Shown piece after piece: positions 42,559 to 49,585 of a DNA stretch of 64,000 nucleotides; within the stretch, counting starts at the first letter, position 1; every line of letters begins with the position of its first letter. The notes under the pieces were generated by a model. That model made no database searches. It saw only the letters and a list, made by a program, of their open reading frames with translations, and was not told where the DNA came from. Location of the stretch: contig JBKPRA010000019.1 of NCBI GenBank assembly GCA_046734335.1, positions 16,617 through 80,616 of the forward strand, given 5' to 3'. Source of the DNA: DATBLE01 sp046734335 (GTDB taxonomy: Bacteria; Actinomycetota; Thermoleophilia; Gaiellales; Gaiellaceae). The position numbers were made by a program, and so were the translations under genes.

Positions 42559-42719
42559 GGCGCCGTCTCCGGAGGAAGCCGCTCCTCGATCTCGGCCAGC
42601 GCGGGCAGGATCCGGTCGAGGAAGTCGCGCACGCCCTCGAGGTCCTCTACCGTCGGGTGGACGCCCTGGGCGGCCGCAGTTTCCCGCAGCCGTTCGACCG
42701 GGCTAGACTCGGATTCCAT
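42555..42719 (-). CDS. Small GatC/AtzG-like amidase partner (54 residues)
   Basis: An unlisted small gene. From ATG 42719 the frame reads MESESSPVERLRETAAAQG, then HPTVEDLEGVRDFLDRILPA, and ends LAEIEERLPPETAP before a TGA that overlaps the amidase GTG. It is acidic and predicted to form two helices, as expected for a GatC/AtzG-type chaperone subunit wrapped round an amidase. I infer the role from size, composition and the GTGA coupling; I do not see a decisive motif. Its ATG overlaps the divergent fmdB-like ATG on the other strand (CATG). Confidence 0.6.
   Translation of the reverse strand: MESESSPVERLRETAAAQGVHPTVEDLEGVRDFLDRILPALAEIEERLPPETAP
42704..42709 (+). promoter_or_regulatory. Leaderless-type -10 box TAGACT
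   Basis: TAGACT ends 8 nt before ATG 42718 of the FmdB-like gene. It lies inside the divergent 54-codon gene. Confidence 0.45.
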
Positions 42720-42909
42720 GCCGGTCTACGAGTATCGCTGCGACGCCTGCGAGGGGGAGTTCGAGGAGTTCCTCTCGCTCTCGACGAAGCCCGCGCCGCC
42801 GTGTCCCAAGTGCGGGAGCAAGAAGGTCACGCGCCTCTGGTCGCGGATCAACACCGAGTGGATGCCGAGCGACGTCGCCTGGGACCGCGTCGGCCGCACC
42901 TGGGACTGA
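42718..42909 (+). CDS. FmdB-family zinc-ribbon protein
   Basis: A 63-residue regulator-like protein. MPVYEYRCDACEGEFEEF and APPCPKCGSKKVTRLW form one CxxC...CxxC zinc ribbon of the FmdB/CxxC_CXXC_SSSS type. FmdB proteins occur near formamidase and amidase genes, which fits this place. ATG 42718 is the only sensible start; the open frame upstream is shadow. Confidence 0.85.
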   Translation: MPVYEYRCDACEGEFEEFLSLSTKPAPPCPKCGSKKVTRLWSRINTEWMPSDVAWDRVGRTWD

Positions 42910-42920
42910 CCGCACCGCGC

Positions 42921-43664
42921 TCAGGCGGTCACCAGCGAGAAGAACCGGTCGTCCACGATCTCGGACGGCGGCGGGAAGGCGACCTTGGAGTGGCTCAGCC
43001 CGAGCTGCACGAGCGTCTCCGCCATCTTGATCGCCACAGGGCCCGGGTTGATGACAGGTACCGGCAGATGCTCCGCCATGTAGCCGCCCGCCTGGTGCAT
43101 CGTCGTCGATCCGAGCAGGATCACATCGGCGCCGTCCTCGTCGATCGCCTTCTGTGCCTCGGCGGTCAGCGTCTCGAACATCTCGTTCTCCTTGCCCGTG
43201 AAGAGGGACTCGACATCGGGCGGGATATTCACCGAGCGGATCGAGGCGCACTTCTCGCGAAGGCGGTACAGGTCGAGGTTCTTCTCGTAGAGCGGCGCCC
43301 ACTTGTCCCACATCGTCACGATCGAGAAGCGCTTGCCCAGGATGATCCCGACAGCGTACGAAACGAGGCCGGGGCCGAGGACGGGAATCGACAGCCGGGA
43401 CCGCAGTGCCCAGAGGCCGGAGTCCGACATCGTGTCCATGACCACCGCTGCGAAGCCCTCTTCCTCGGCCCGGAGACCGGCCTCGGTGACGTACATGTCG
43501 AAGACCAGCGCGTCATAGGCCGAGTCGAGAAGGGCACCGGCGTTGCGGACGGGGACGCACTCGACCTCCGTCGCAGGGCCAAGGATCTCCTCCGGCACCT
43601 GGGCCGCACGGTTGGCGACACCCTCGTCGTCGAACGGGAACGGGATGATGTACTTGATCCGCAA
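42921..43664 (-). CDS. Aspartate/glutamate/hydantoin racemase-family protein
   Basis: A 247-residue cofactor-independent racemase or maleate isomerase relative. The start LRIKYIIPFPFDDEG comes from TTG 43664, which has GAGGAGG 5 nt upstream. An open frame extends to 43724, but that region is promoter. Family segments are FDMYVTEAGLRA, PVLGPGLVSYAVGIILGKRF and ADVILLGSTTMHQAGGYMAEH, where the usual second Cys position reads ST. It could racemise hydantoins for the dihydropyrimidinase. Its promoter carries a GntR-type operator. Confidence 0.85.
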   Translation of the reverse strand: MRIKYIIPFPFDDEGVANRAAQVPEEILGPATEVECVPVRNAGALLDSAYDALVFDMYVTEAGLRAEEEGFAAVVMDTMSDSGLWALRSRLSIPVLGPGLVSYAVGIILGKRFSIVTMWDKWAPLYEKNLDLYRLREKCASIRSVNIPPDVESLFTGKENEMFETLTAEAQKAIDEDGADVILLGSTTMHQAGGYMAEHLPVPVINPGPVAIKMAETLVQLGLSHSKVAFPPPSEIVDDRFFSLVTA

Positions 43665-43695
43665 GGCTGCCTCCTCGATCGTCGCCGGTTGGCTC

Positions 43696-43724
43696 CTATA
43701 GGTCAGACTTTGGGCCCCTGTCAA
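43696..43724 (-). promoter_or_regulatory. Promoter of the racemase gene
   Basis: On the minus strand a perfect -35 TTGACA (43719-43724) and -10 CTATAG (43696-43701) are 17 bp apart. The operator-like palindrome lies across the spacer/-10 boundary. Confidence 0.6.
43700..43710. promoter_or_regulatory. GntR-type operator, site a (AGGTCAGACTT)
   Basis: One of four copies of ATGTCWGACWT. It lies between the divergent racemase and alpha/beta hydrolase genes and overlaps the racemase -10 region. Confidence 0.6.
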
Positions 43725-43734
43725 GGAGAACGAG

Positions 43735-44565
43735 ATGCCCTACGCAGCGATCGAGGACGGAGTCCGGCTCTACTACGAGCTCACCGGGCCCGAGGACGGG
43801 CCGATCGTCCTCCAGCTCGGCGGGGGCCTGTTCGGTCGGCACAACTTCGGACTCGTCAACGACGGCTTCCGCGAGCGCGGCTTCCGGCTGCTCTCGTTCG
43901 ACGCACGCGGATACGGCGCCTCGTCGTGCCCGCGCGAGGCGTACACGATCGAGGGCTGGGCGGCCGACGCCGCCGCGCTCCTCGATTCGGTCGGCTTCGA
44001 CAGGGTGCTGGTCCACGGCACCTCGATGGGCGGGATGATCGCGATCGCCTTCACCGCCGTCCACCCCGAGCGGACGGTCGCCGGGTGTGCCGACGTCGCC
44101 TTCGCCAAGCCGGATCGCTACCGGCGGACCGTCTTCCGGGTCTGGCGGCGGATGGCCGAAGAGATGGCCTGGGACGAGTTCTCCGACCACGTGACCACGC
44201 AGGCTGTCGGCGCACGGTTCATGGAAAGCCCCGAGGGCGAGAACATCTTCCAGCTCGTACGGGACATCGTCGGCCTCAACGATCCGTACACCGTCCGTCA
44301 GGCCTGCCTGGCGATGGAGAACATGGATCTCTCGCCGCTGATCCCCAAGATCGAGCGGCCGCTGCTGATGACGAACGGAACTCACGACGTCCTCTGTCCG
44401 CCCGATCTGGCGCCGAGCGGCCTCGGCGCGCGGAAGATGGCCGAGCTGAACGAGCACGTCGAGCTGGTCGAGTTCCCCGACATCGGCCATGCCGACCTGG
44501 TCGAGTGCCCGCAGGACGCGATCCGCATCGTCGGCGACTTCTTCGAGCGCGCGCTCGCCGCGTAG
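43735..44565 (+). CDS. Alpha/beta-fold hydrolase
   Basis: A 276-residue hydrolase. VLQLGGGLFGRHNFG is the oxyanion-side loop, VHGTSMGGMIAIAF holds the nucleophile Ser, LLMTNGTHDVLCPP holds a likely acid Asp, and FPDIGHADLVECP holds the catalytic His. An AAGGAG site lies 8 nt upstream of ATG 43735. Its resemblance to enol-lactone hydrolases such as PcaD is general only. The shared operator suggests a role in the same catabolic regulon. Confidence 0.88.
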   Translation: MPYAAIEDGVRLYYELTGPEDGPIVLQLGGGLFGRHNFGLVNDGFRERGFRLLSFDARGYGASSCPREAYTIEGWAADAAALLDSVGFDRVLVHGTSMGGMIAIAFTAVHPERTVAGCADVAFAKPDRYRRTVFRVWRRMAEEMAWDEFSDHVTTQAVGARFMESPEGENIFQLVRDIVGLNDPYTVRQACLAMENMDLSPLIPKIERPLLMTNGTHDVLCPPDLAPSGLGARKMAELNEHVELVEFPDIGHADLVECPQDAIRIVGDFFERALAA

Positions 44566-44569
44566 CCGC

Positions 44570-44971
44570 CTACTTCAGCGGGTTCGTCCCCGCCATCCAG
44601 ATGATCACTCGGCTGAACTTCCCGTCCGCGTCGATGTCGAAGAAGTTGCAGTTGTGCATGTCGTTCTTCGTGCCGTCGACGAGCTCGCCGATGTAGCTCT
44701 GCTCGGTCGCGACCTTTCCCGACTCAGGCTCGACGACGATGTTCTTGATCTCGTGGAAGATCGAGACGGAGCCGTTGCAGAAGTCGGTGAACATGCGCCG
44801 GATCTCGTCGGCGCCGGAGAAAACCGCATGGTCGGTCTGCACGGTCAGCGTGGCGTCGTCGGCGAAGTGGGAGAGGATCGCGTCGACGTCCTTCGCGTCG
44901 ACCGCCTTGAAGTAGCTGTCCGGCAAGGCCGCGAGCTGGTCGCGGGTCAGCGGCTGGGTCTGGGTGGCCAC
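44570..44971 (-). CDS. SnoaL-like / NTF2-fold protein
   Basis: A 133-residue protein. SYFKAVDAKDVDAILSHFADDATLTVQ, then FSGADEIRRMFTDFC, then MHNCNFFDIDADGKFSRVIIWMAG has the NTF2-like cone-fold pattern of polyketide cyclases and steroid-isomerase relatives. It is probably an isomerase, hydratase or binding protein. GTG 44971 has GAGGAGG upstream, and a GntR-type operator sits just before that. Confidence 0.82.
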   Translation of the reverse strand: MATQTQPLTRDQLAALPDSYFKAVDAKDVDAILSHFADDATLTVQTDHAVFSGADEIRRMFTDFCNGSVSIFHEIKNIVVEPESGKVATEQSYIGELVDGTKNDMHNCNFFDIDADGKFSRVIIWMAGTNPLK

Positions 44972-44989
44972 GATGCCTCCTCGACTCGA

Positions 44990-45000
44990 ATGTCAGACTT
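44990..45000. promoter_or_regulatory. GntR-type operator, site b (ATGTCAGACTT)
   Basis: Copy of ATGTCWGACWT upstream of the SnoaL-like gene, between a TAGACT box (minus strand 45010-45015) and the ribosome site. Position relative to the promoter matches the other copies. Confidence 0.6.
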
Positions 45001-45040
45001 CCAGGCGCGAGTCTAACGCCGCGCGGCGGGGAGCGACGCG

Positions 45041-45361
45041 CTAGCCCGTGGCCGACTGGGCCTCGCCGGCCTTGTTCGGGCAGACCTCTTGGTGCTCCGC
45101 AAGAAGAGCCGGGCCACGGTGCTTCTCCGTCACGGCGACCCAGCCGCAGGCCTCGCAAGCCACCTCCCGCTCAGCCGCCTTCACGGCCCGCCGGGTGCGC
45201 GCCGCCTCGCCCGCAGGGCAATCATGTTCTTCGAATTCGCGAAGCGCCCAGCGCAGCGAGGGTCGCTCCCAACGTCGGCCGCAAACACCACACGAAGCAA
45301 CGCCGGGGTTGTCGAGTGCGGCCTCTGCCTCCTCGCGACGTTTCGCGCTGCCCCAAGCCAT
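45041..45361 (-). CDS. Small protein with two CxxC/HxxxC zinc-finger-like repeats
   Basis: A 106-residue protein of unknown function. Two repeated units, SCGVCGRRWERPSL to EFEEHDCP and ACEACGWVAVTEKHRGPALL to EHQEVCP, each have C-x2-C followed about 20 residues later by H-x2-3-C, as in treble-clef or C2HC fingers. ATG 45361 follows TAGAGT by 7 nt, which is preferred to the earlier in-frame start at 45427. It could bind DNA or RNA. Confidence 0.7.
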   Translation of the reverse strand: MAWGSAKRREEAEAALDNPGVASCGVCGRRWERPSLRWALREFEEHDCPAGEAARTRRAVKAAEREVACEACGWVAVTEKHRGPALLAEHQEVCPNKAGEAQSATG

Positions 45362-45368
45362 CCCGCCG

Positions 45369-45374
45369 ACTCTA
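45369..45374 (-). promoter_or_regulatory. Leaderless-type -10 box TAGAGT
   Basis: TAGAGT ends 7 nt before ATG 45361 of the zinc-finger-like gene and decides its start. Confidence 0.5.
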
Positions 45375-45411
45375 CCGCTTGCGCCTGAACGGCTCCGGTA
45401 GCTCCTCGCGC

Positions 45412-46425
45412 CTAGCCGATGATGCACACGGCCACGATCTCGGATTCGAGAGGCGTAAGCGTGTCACGAAAGAAAGCAATCCCGTCCAGCATTGCGGCAT
45501 CGACGCCCTCCGCTGCCGTCTCGTTGAACTCCTCGTAATAGCGGCGAAGCACCGCCCCGTCGAACTCAATTGGATCGAGGCGCGCCAGGTAACGCTCACG
45601 GTGATCTGACGTGAGGACAAAGGCCGGGTCCGCTCGAGTCTGTGAGAGGACCAAGGCCGGCTGATCGTGGTCAGACTGCATGAGGTCGATCCCCTGCTCG
45701 TCGAGGTACGGCAACAGCGTCGCAAGAACGTAGCCAGACCAGCCGTATTCGATGCGAGTGATCGTCTCGCGGCCCAGGACATCCCAGAACTGATCCGACG
45801 TCCCAGAGAGAATGCGTTTCCGAGGGCCGGCAACGGCCTGCACGATGGGCAGCGCGGACTCAGAGATCACGAATGACTGACCAGTCGCGGACCCGCGTTT
45901 CGACCATGGTGTCCGCCTCGAGTCGCTCATCACGGTTCTGCAGTTTGCTAGGCGGAGCAATTCGTCGACCACGTGGTGGAGAGGCCGGGTAGCGTCTATA
46001 TCTATGGCTCCGGCCGGTTTCTCATCGCTCCGATTTAGCTCGAGCATGAGTTCGAGTTCCTCGGGCTGCTTGCCAAAGTCATTATTGGTGCGCCCTTGGA
46101 GGCGACGACGCATGGTGTCATCGTCGATACGGAGATTGAATATCTTGTCAAAATAGGGAAGAAAAAGGTCGCGATTACGACTGCATCCACAGACAAATAA
46201 CACTTGTGGTTCCGGATTCTCGAGTTCGCTAACAGCTTTTTGCTGGTCCCACATAGAGTTGTCGTGCTGAATGGGCCCACCTCGGAGACCGGTGTCAGGG
46301 TCGGCGTAGTACTTCCAAGCGCGGTCGGTGCTGATGGCCTTGTAGCCGCGTCGGATCAGTTCTTCGTAGACCGAGGATTTACCGGCACCGGACAATCCCT
46401 CCACCAAATAGTTCCGTTTAGCCAT
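45412..46425 (-). CDS. P-loop kinase-like protein with unknown C-terminal domain
   Basis: A 337-residue two-part protein. Residues 1 to about 165 are a small-molecule kinase fold: Walker A GLSGAGKSS at 10-18, STDRAWKYYADPDTG, LFVCGCSRNRDLF and an Arg-rich lid DDTMRRRLQGRTNNDFG. Residues about 175-337 form another domain (FVISESALPIVQAVAG, then ETITRIEYGWSGYVLATLLP, then FVLTSDHRERYLARLDP) that I do not recognise. The coding DNA is distinctly less GC-rich than its neighbours, especially 45,900-46,430, suggesting acquisition. A toxin-like, modification or defence role cannot be judged. Confidence 0.75.
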   Translation of the reverse strand: MAKRNYLVEGLSGAGKSSVYEELIRRGYKAISTDRAWKYYADPDTGLRGGPIQHDNSMWDQQKAVSELENPEPQVLFVCGCSRNRDLFLPYFDKIFNLRIDDDTMRRRLQGRTNNDFGKQPEELELMLELNRSDEKPAGAIDIDATRPLHHVVDELLRLANCRTVMSDSRRTPWSKRGSATGQSFVISESALPIVQAVAGPRKRILSGTSDQFWDVLGRETITRIEYGWSGYVLATLLPYLDEQGIDLMQSDHDQPALVLSQTRADPAFVLTSDHRERYLARLDPIEFDGAVLRRYYEEFNETAAEGVDAAMLDGIAFFRDTLTPLESEIVAVCIIG

Positions 46426-46532
46426 GGTGTTGGTTTAAGACGTCGCGGCACCAAGTCCCATATTCACACTCTTTCCTTCAATCAGCATGCTGCCGAAGAT
46501 GAAGAGCCGCTGATCTCACAGAGTGCGGAGAG

Positions 46533-47405
46533 CTACAGCGTCCGCCAGTGCTGGGCGATTTCGGCGCGGGTCGTCACCCACACGTTCTCGCGCGAGCGCA
46601 CGTGGGAGAGGAAGCGGTCCAGCGCCCGCGCGCGGCCGGGCCGGCCGACGATCCGGCAGTGCAGGCCGACGTTCATCATCCGGCCTCCCTCCTCGTACAG
46701 CTGCTCGAACGTGTCAACGAGATAGGTGTAGAAGTCGTCGCCGGTCGCGAACCCGTTCGGGATCAGGAACTTCATGTCGTTCACGTCGAGCGTGTACGGG
46801 ATCACGAGGTGTTGCGTACCCGCGACATCGACCCAGAACGGGAGCTCGTCCGAATAGTCGTCGGAGTCGTAGAGGAAACCCCCATCCTCGACGACCAGCC
46901 GCCGCGTGTTGTCCGAGGCCCGCCCGGTGTACCAGCCGACCGGGCGGACACCACATGCCTGCTCGATCGCCGCGATCGCCAGCCGCATGTGCTCCCGTTC
47001 TTCGTCCTCGGGCATCCCGGCGTAGTCGAACCAGCGCCAGCCGTGGCTCGCCACCTCCCAGCCGGCCTCGGCCATCGCCCGCCCCGCATCCGCGTTCTGC
47101 TCCAGCGCCCTCCCGACCGCGTAGACCGTCAGCGGCAGGCCGTGCTTCGTGAAGATGCGGTGAACCCGCCAGAAACCGACGCGGCTGCCGAACTCGAACC
47201 CGGACTCGGTGGTCAAGCTCCGCGCGCCGACGACCGGCGCAGCGCCGACCACCTCCTGAAGGTACGACTCCGACTCGGCGTCGCCCTCGAGGACCGAGCG
47301 CTCGCCGCCCTCCTCGTAGTTGAGGACGAAGCTGAGCGCGAGCCGAGCGCCGCCCGGCCAGCGCGGGTCGGCTGGGGTCGTGCCGTAGCCGACGAGATCG
47401 CGCAT
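46533..47405 (-). CDS. puuE: Allantoinase PuuE-type polysaccharide-deacetylase-family protein
   Basis: A 290-residue NodB-fold amidohydrolase. MRDLVGYGTTPADPRWPGG, SFVLNYEEGGERSVLEGD, HGWRWFDYAGMPEDEEREHM, RPVGWYTGRASDNTRRLV and GLHCRIVGRPGRARALDRF closely follow PuuE allantoinase, the metal-independent type that opens allantoin. ATG 47405 lies 5 bp after the GNAT gene stop; the open frame beyond is shadow. It is the last gene of the long hyu operon. The true substrate may be another hydantoin-like ring. Confidence 0.9.
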   Translation of the reverse strand: MRDLVGYGTTPADPRWPGGARLALSFVLNYEEGGERSVLEGDAESESYLQEVVGAAPVVGARSLTTESGFEFGSRVGFWRVHRIFTKHGLPLTVYAVGRALEQNADAGRAMAEAGWEVASHGWRWFDYAGMPEDEEREHMRLAIAAIEQACGVRPVGWYTGRASDNTRRLVVEDGGFLYDSDDYSDELPFWVDVAGTQHLVIPYTLDVNDMKFLIPNGFATGDDFYTYLVDTFEQLYEEGGRMMNVGLHCRIVGRPGRARALDRFLSHVRSRENVWVTTRAEIAQHWRTL

Positions 47406-47410
47406 GGCGC

Positions 47411-48004
47411 TCAACCGGCCGGCGGGACGGTGACGCGCATCACGCAGTTCTTCGTCCCTTTGGGCCGGACATAGCTGAAGCCGGCCCGCTCGAAGAGGCT
47501 GCGCGTGCCGCTGTAGAGGACGGCACACCTCTGGCCCTGCGTGTCGTGCGGGTAGCCCTCGACGACCCCGCCGCCGGCCTCGCCGATCAACTCCAGCGCG
47601 CTGCGCAACACGACGGCCAGTAGTCCCTGCCGGCGGTACCGCTTGTCGACGAACATGCAAACGAGCCGGTAGTCGGGCAACAGATCGATCTCTTCCTCGT
47701 ACTGCTTGCGGTGTTTGATGTTCGGCAGCTCGTCGGGACTGCCGTAGTTGCACCACGCGATTGCCTCGTCGCCATCCATCACCAGCGCGGCGTGGGCACG
47801 GCCCTCGTCGACGAGCCGCTTCTTCAGAGCGCGGTTTCCCTCATAGGTGAATTCCTTCTCGGCGTGCATCGTGTGGAACCAGGTGCACCAGCACCCGCCG
47901 AATACGCCGTTGTGGCGCTCGCACAGGCCGGCAAAGGCGTCCCAGGTCTCCGGCACGAGGGGTCTGATCGTGAAGTCTTCGAGGTCTCGCTCGACGTTGG
48001 CCAT
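47411..48004 (-). CDS. GNAT-family N-acetyltransferase
   Basis: A 197-residue acetyltransferase. RPLVPETWDAFAGLCERHNG and GGCWCTWFH begin the fold. RLVCMFVDKRYRRQGLLAVVLRSALE is the acetyl-CoA-binding motif A (RRQGLL), and SLFERAGFSYVRPKGTKNCVM ends it. TAGCCT 6 nt before ATG 48004 suggests an extra leaderless promoter inside the operon. The substrate is unknown; it may acetylate an amine intermediate. Confidence 0.85.
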   Translation of the reverse strand: MANVERDLEDFTIRPLVPETWDAFAGLCERHNGVFGGCWCTWFHTMHAEKEFTYEGNRALKKRLVDEGRAHAALVMDGDEAIAWCNYGSPDELPNIKHRKQYEEEIDLLPDYRLVCMFVDKRYRRQGLLAVVLRSALELIGEAGGGVVEGYPHDTQGQRCAVLYSGTRSLFERAGFSYVRPKGTKNCVMRVTVPPAG

Positions 48005-48010
48005 GGCGAC

Positions 48011-48016
48011 AGGCTA
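48011..48016 (-). promoter_or_regulatory. Leaderless-type -10 box TAGCCT
   Basis: TAGCCT ends 6 nt before ATG 48004 of the GNAT gene and overlaps the RidA gene stop region. Confidence 0.45.
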
Positions 48017-48391
48017 CGGCTTGCGCGCGATCGCCTCGATCTCGATCAGGACGCCCGGCGGAAGCCCCGCCTGGACGGACGTCCGGGCCGGGTACGGCTG
48101 CGCGAAGAATTCGACGTAGACCTCGTTGTAGCCGGGGAAGTCGCCGAGGTCGGCCAGGTAGGCGTTCACCTTGACGACGTCGTCCAGCGTGCAGCCGGCC
48201 GCCTCGACGCACGCGCGGACGTTCTCGAGTGTCCGGCGCGCCTGCTCGGCGATGCCGCCGGCGACCAGGTTCCCCTCCGGGTCGTTGGCGATCTGGCCGG
48301 CCGTGTAGACGATGTCACCCGACACGACGACCGGCGAATACGGCGGCTTCGGAACCGCCATTCCCTCAGGTTGAAGCGCTTGTCTCGGCAC
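48014..48391 (-). CDS. RidA-family enamine/imine deaminase
   Basis: A 125-residue RidA/YjgF protein. YSPVVVSGDIVYTAGQIAND, QARRTLENVRACVEAAGCTL and YPARTSVQAGLPPGVLIEIEAIA contain the conserved Arg (RTSV) and Glu (IEIEA) of the active site. It hydrolyses reactive imines or aminoacrylate-like products. GTG 48391 has AAGGAGG upstream. It lies 12 bp after the CoA-transferase gene. Confidence 0.9.
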   Translation of the reverse strand: MPRQALQPEGMAVPKPPYSPVVVSGDIVYTAGQIANDPEGNLVAGGIAEQARRTLENVRACVEAAGCTLDDVVKVNAYLADLGDFPGYNEVYVEFFAQPYPARTSVQAGLPPGVLIEIEAIARKP

Positions 48392-48403
48392 GTGCCCTCC
48401 TTT

Positions 48404-49585
48404 TCACTCGACTCCGAACACGCCGGACTCTGCCAGCGCGCGAACCCGCTCCGGCCCGTATCCGCACACCTCGGCCAGGACGTCCTCGGTGTGCTCCCCA
48501 CGCGCCGGCCCGGGCCGCACCGGTGGCTCCGGCCCCGACAGGCGAAGCGGCGAGGCCACCTGGCGCACGGCGCCCAGCCGCGGATGCTCGTACCCGACGA
48601 GCCGGGCCTCCGCGAGCGCGGCCGCCACGTCGTTCACAGGCGAGCACGGAACACCCGCATCACTCAGAAGCGCGAGCCACTCCGCGCTCGGTCGCTGCCG
48701 GAAGATGTCTTCCAGGATCGGCTCGAGGTCGTCCCTGTTTCGATCCCGATCCGCGAAAGTCGCGAAGCGACTTTCGCGGGAGAGCTCGGGACGGCCGATC
48801 GCGTCACAGAGCAGCGACCAGAACTTCTCCTTGGGACAGGCGACCACGATCCAGCCGTCAGCGGTCTCGAAGTTCTGGAAAGGCACGATCGACGGGTGAG
48901 CCGAGTTGCGGCGCCGCGGCGGCACGTAGCCGCGCGACGCCGCCCAGGTGCCGACGTACATCAGCTCGTGCTGCGCCGTCCCCAGCAGCGAGACGTCGCA
49001 GTCGCAGCCGACGCCGTCGCGACGGGCGCGCCAGAGACCGGCAAGCACCGCGATCGCCGACGCGTAGCCGCCGGAGAGATCGACCAGCGAAAGGCCGCTC
49101 TTGGTCGGCGGGCCGTCGGGATCGCCCGTCAGGCTCATCCACCCGGCGAGGCCCTGCATCATGTAGTCGTAGCCGCCCTGGGCGGCCCGCTCGCCGCTCA
49201 TCCCGAAGCCCGACAGCGAGCAGCAGACGATCCGAGGATTGACGTCCTTCAGGTCGTCGTAGGTCAGCCCCAGCTTCGCCGGCTGGTCGCCGCGCAGGTT
49301 CGAGTAGACGACGTCGGAGCCGCGCACGAGATCCTCGAAGACTCCGTGCGCCTCCGGGTGCCGCAGGTCGAGCGAGACGCTCCGCTTGTTGCGGTTGAAG
49401 GTCTCGAAGAAGAGCGAGTCCTCGCCCTCGGCGAAGGGCGGCACGTAGCGGCCGACGTCTCCACGCGAGGCCGGGTCCTCGATCTTGATCACATCCGCAC
49501 CGAGGTCGGCGAGCTGCAGCGTGCCCCACGGCCCCGCGCCGAACTGCTCGACCGCAAGCACCCGGACGTCAGCCAGCGGCTGCAC
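48404..49585 (-). CDS. CaiB/BaiF family III CoA transferase
   Basis: A 393-residue CoA transferase. VRVLAVEQFGAGPWGTLQLADLGADVIKIE opens the fold, RNKRSVSLDLRHPEAHGVFEDLV and GYDYMMQGLAGWMSLTGDPDGPP follow, and the catalytic Asp is in SLVDLSGGYASA. It moves CoA from a donor such as succinyl-CoA to a carboxylate. GTG 49585 has GGAGGTGG 4 nt upstream and overlaps the LLM gene by 17 bp. A perfect 13-base palindrome lies within the coding sequence (48751-48779). Confidence 0.9.
   Translation of the reverse strand: MQPLADVRVLAVEQFGAGPWGTLQLADLGADVIKIEDPASRGDVGRYVPPFAEGEDSLFFETFNRNKRSVSLDLRHPEAHGVFEDLVRGSDVVYSNLRGDQPAKLGLTYDDLKDVNPRIVCCSLSGFGMSGERAAQGGYDYMMQGLAGWMSLTGDPDGPPTKSGLSLVDLSGGYASAIAVLAGLWRARRDGVGCDCDVSLLGTAQHELMYVGTWAASRGYVPPRRRNSAHPSIVPFQNFETADGWIVVACPKEKFWSLLCDAIGRPELSRESRFATFADRDRNRDDLEPILEDIFRQRPSAEWLALLSDAGVPCSPVNDVAAALAEARLVGYEHPRLGAVRQVASPLRLSGPEPPVRPGPARGEHTEDVLAEVCGYGPERVRALAESGVFGVE
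48751..48779. repeat. Perfect 13-base palindrome inside the CoA-transferase gene
   Basis: Arms CCGCGAAAGTCGC and GCGACTTTCGCGG around GAA. The core CGCGAAGCG recurs as the centre of the palindrome at 49837-49861 in the next gene. Confidence 0.5.

Noticed and set aside
46426..46532. A defence or toxin-antitoxin partner beside the less GC-rich kinase gene
   Set aside because: The 107-bp gap holds no second ORF of reasonable quality, and neighbours are metabolic genes; there is no evidence for a paired system.
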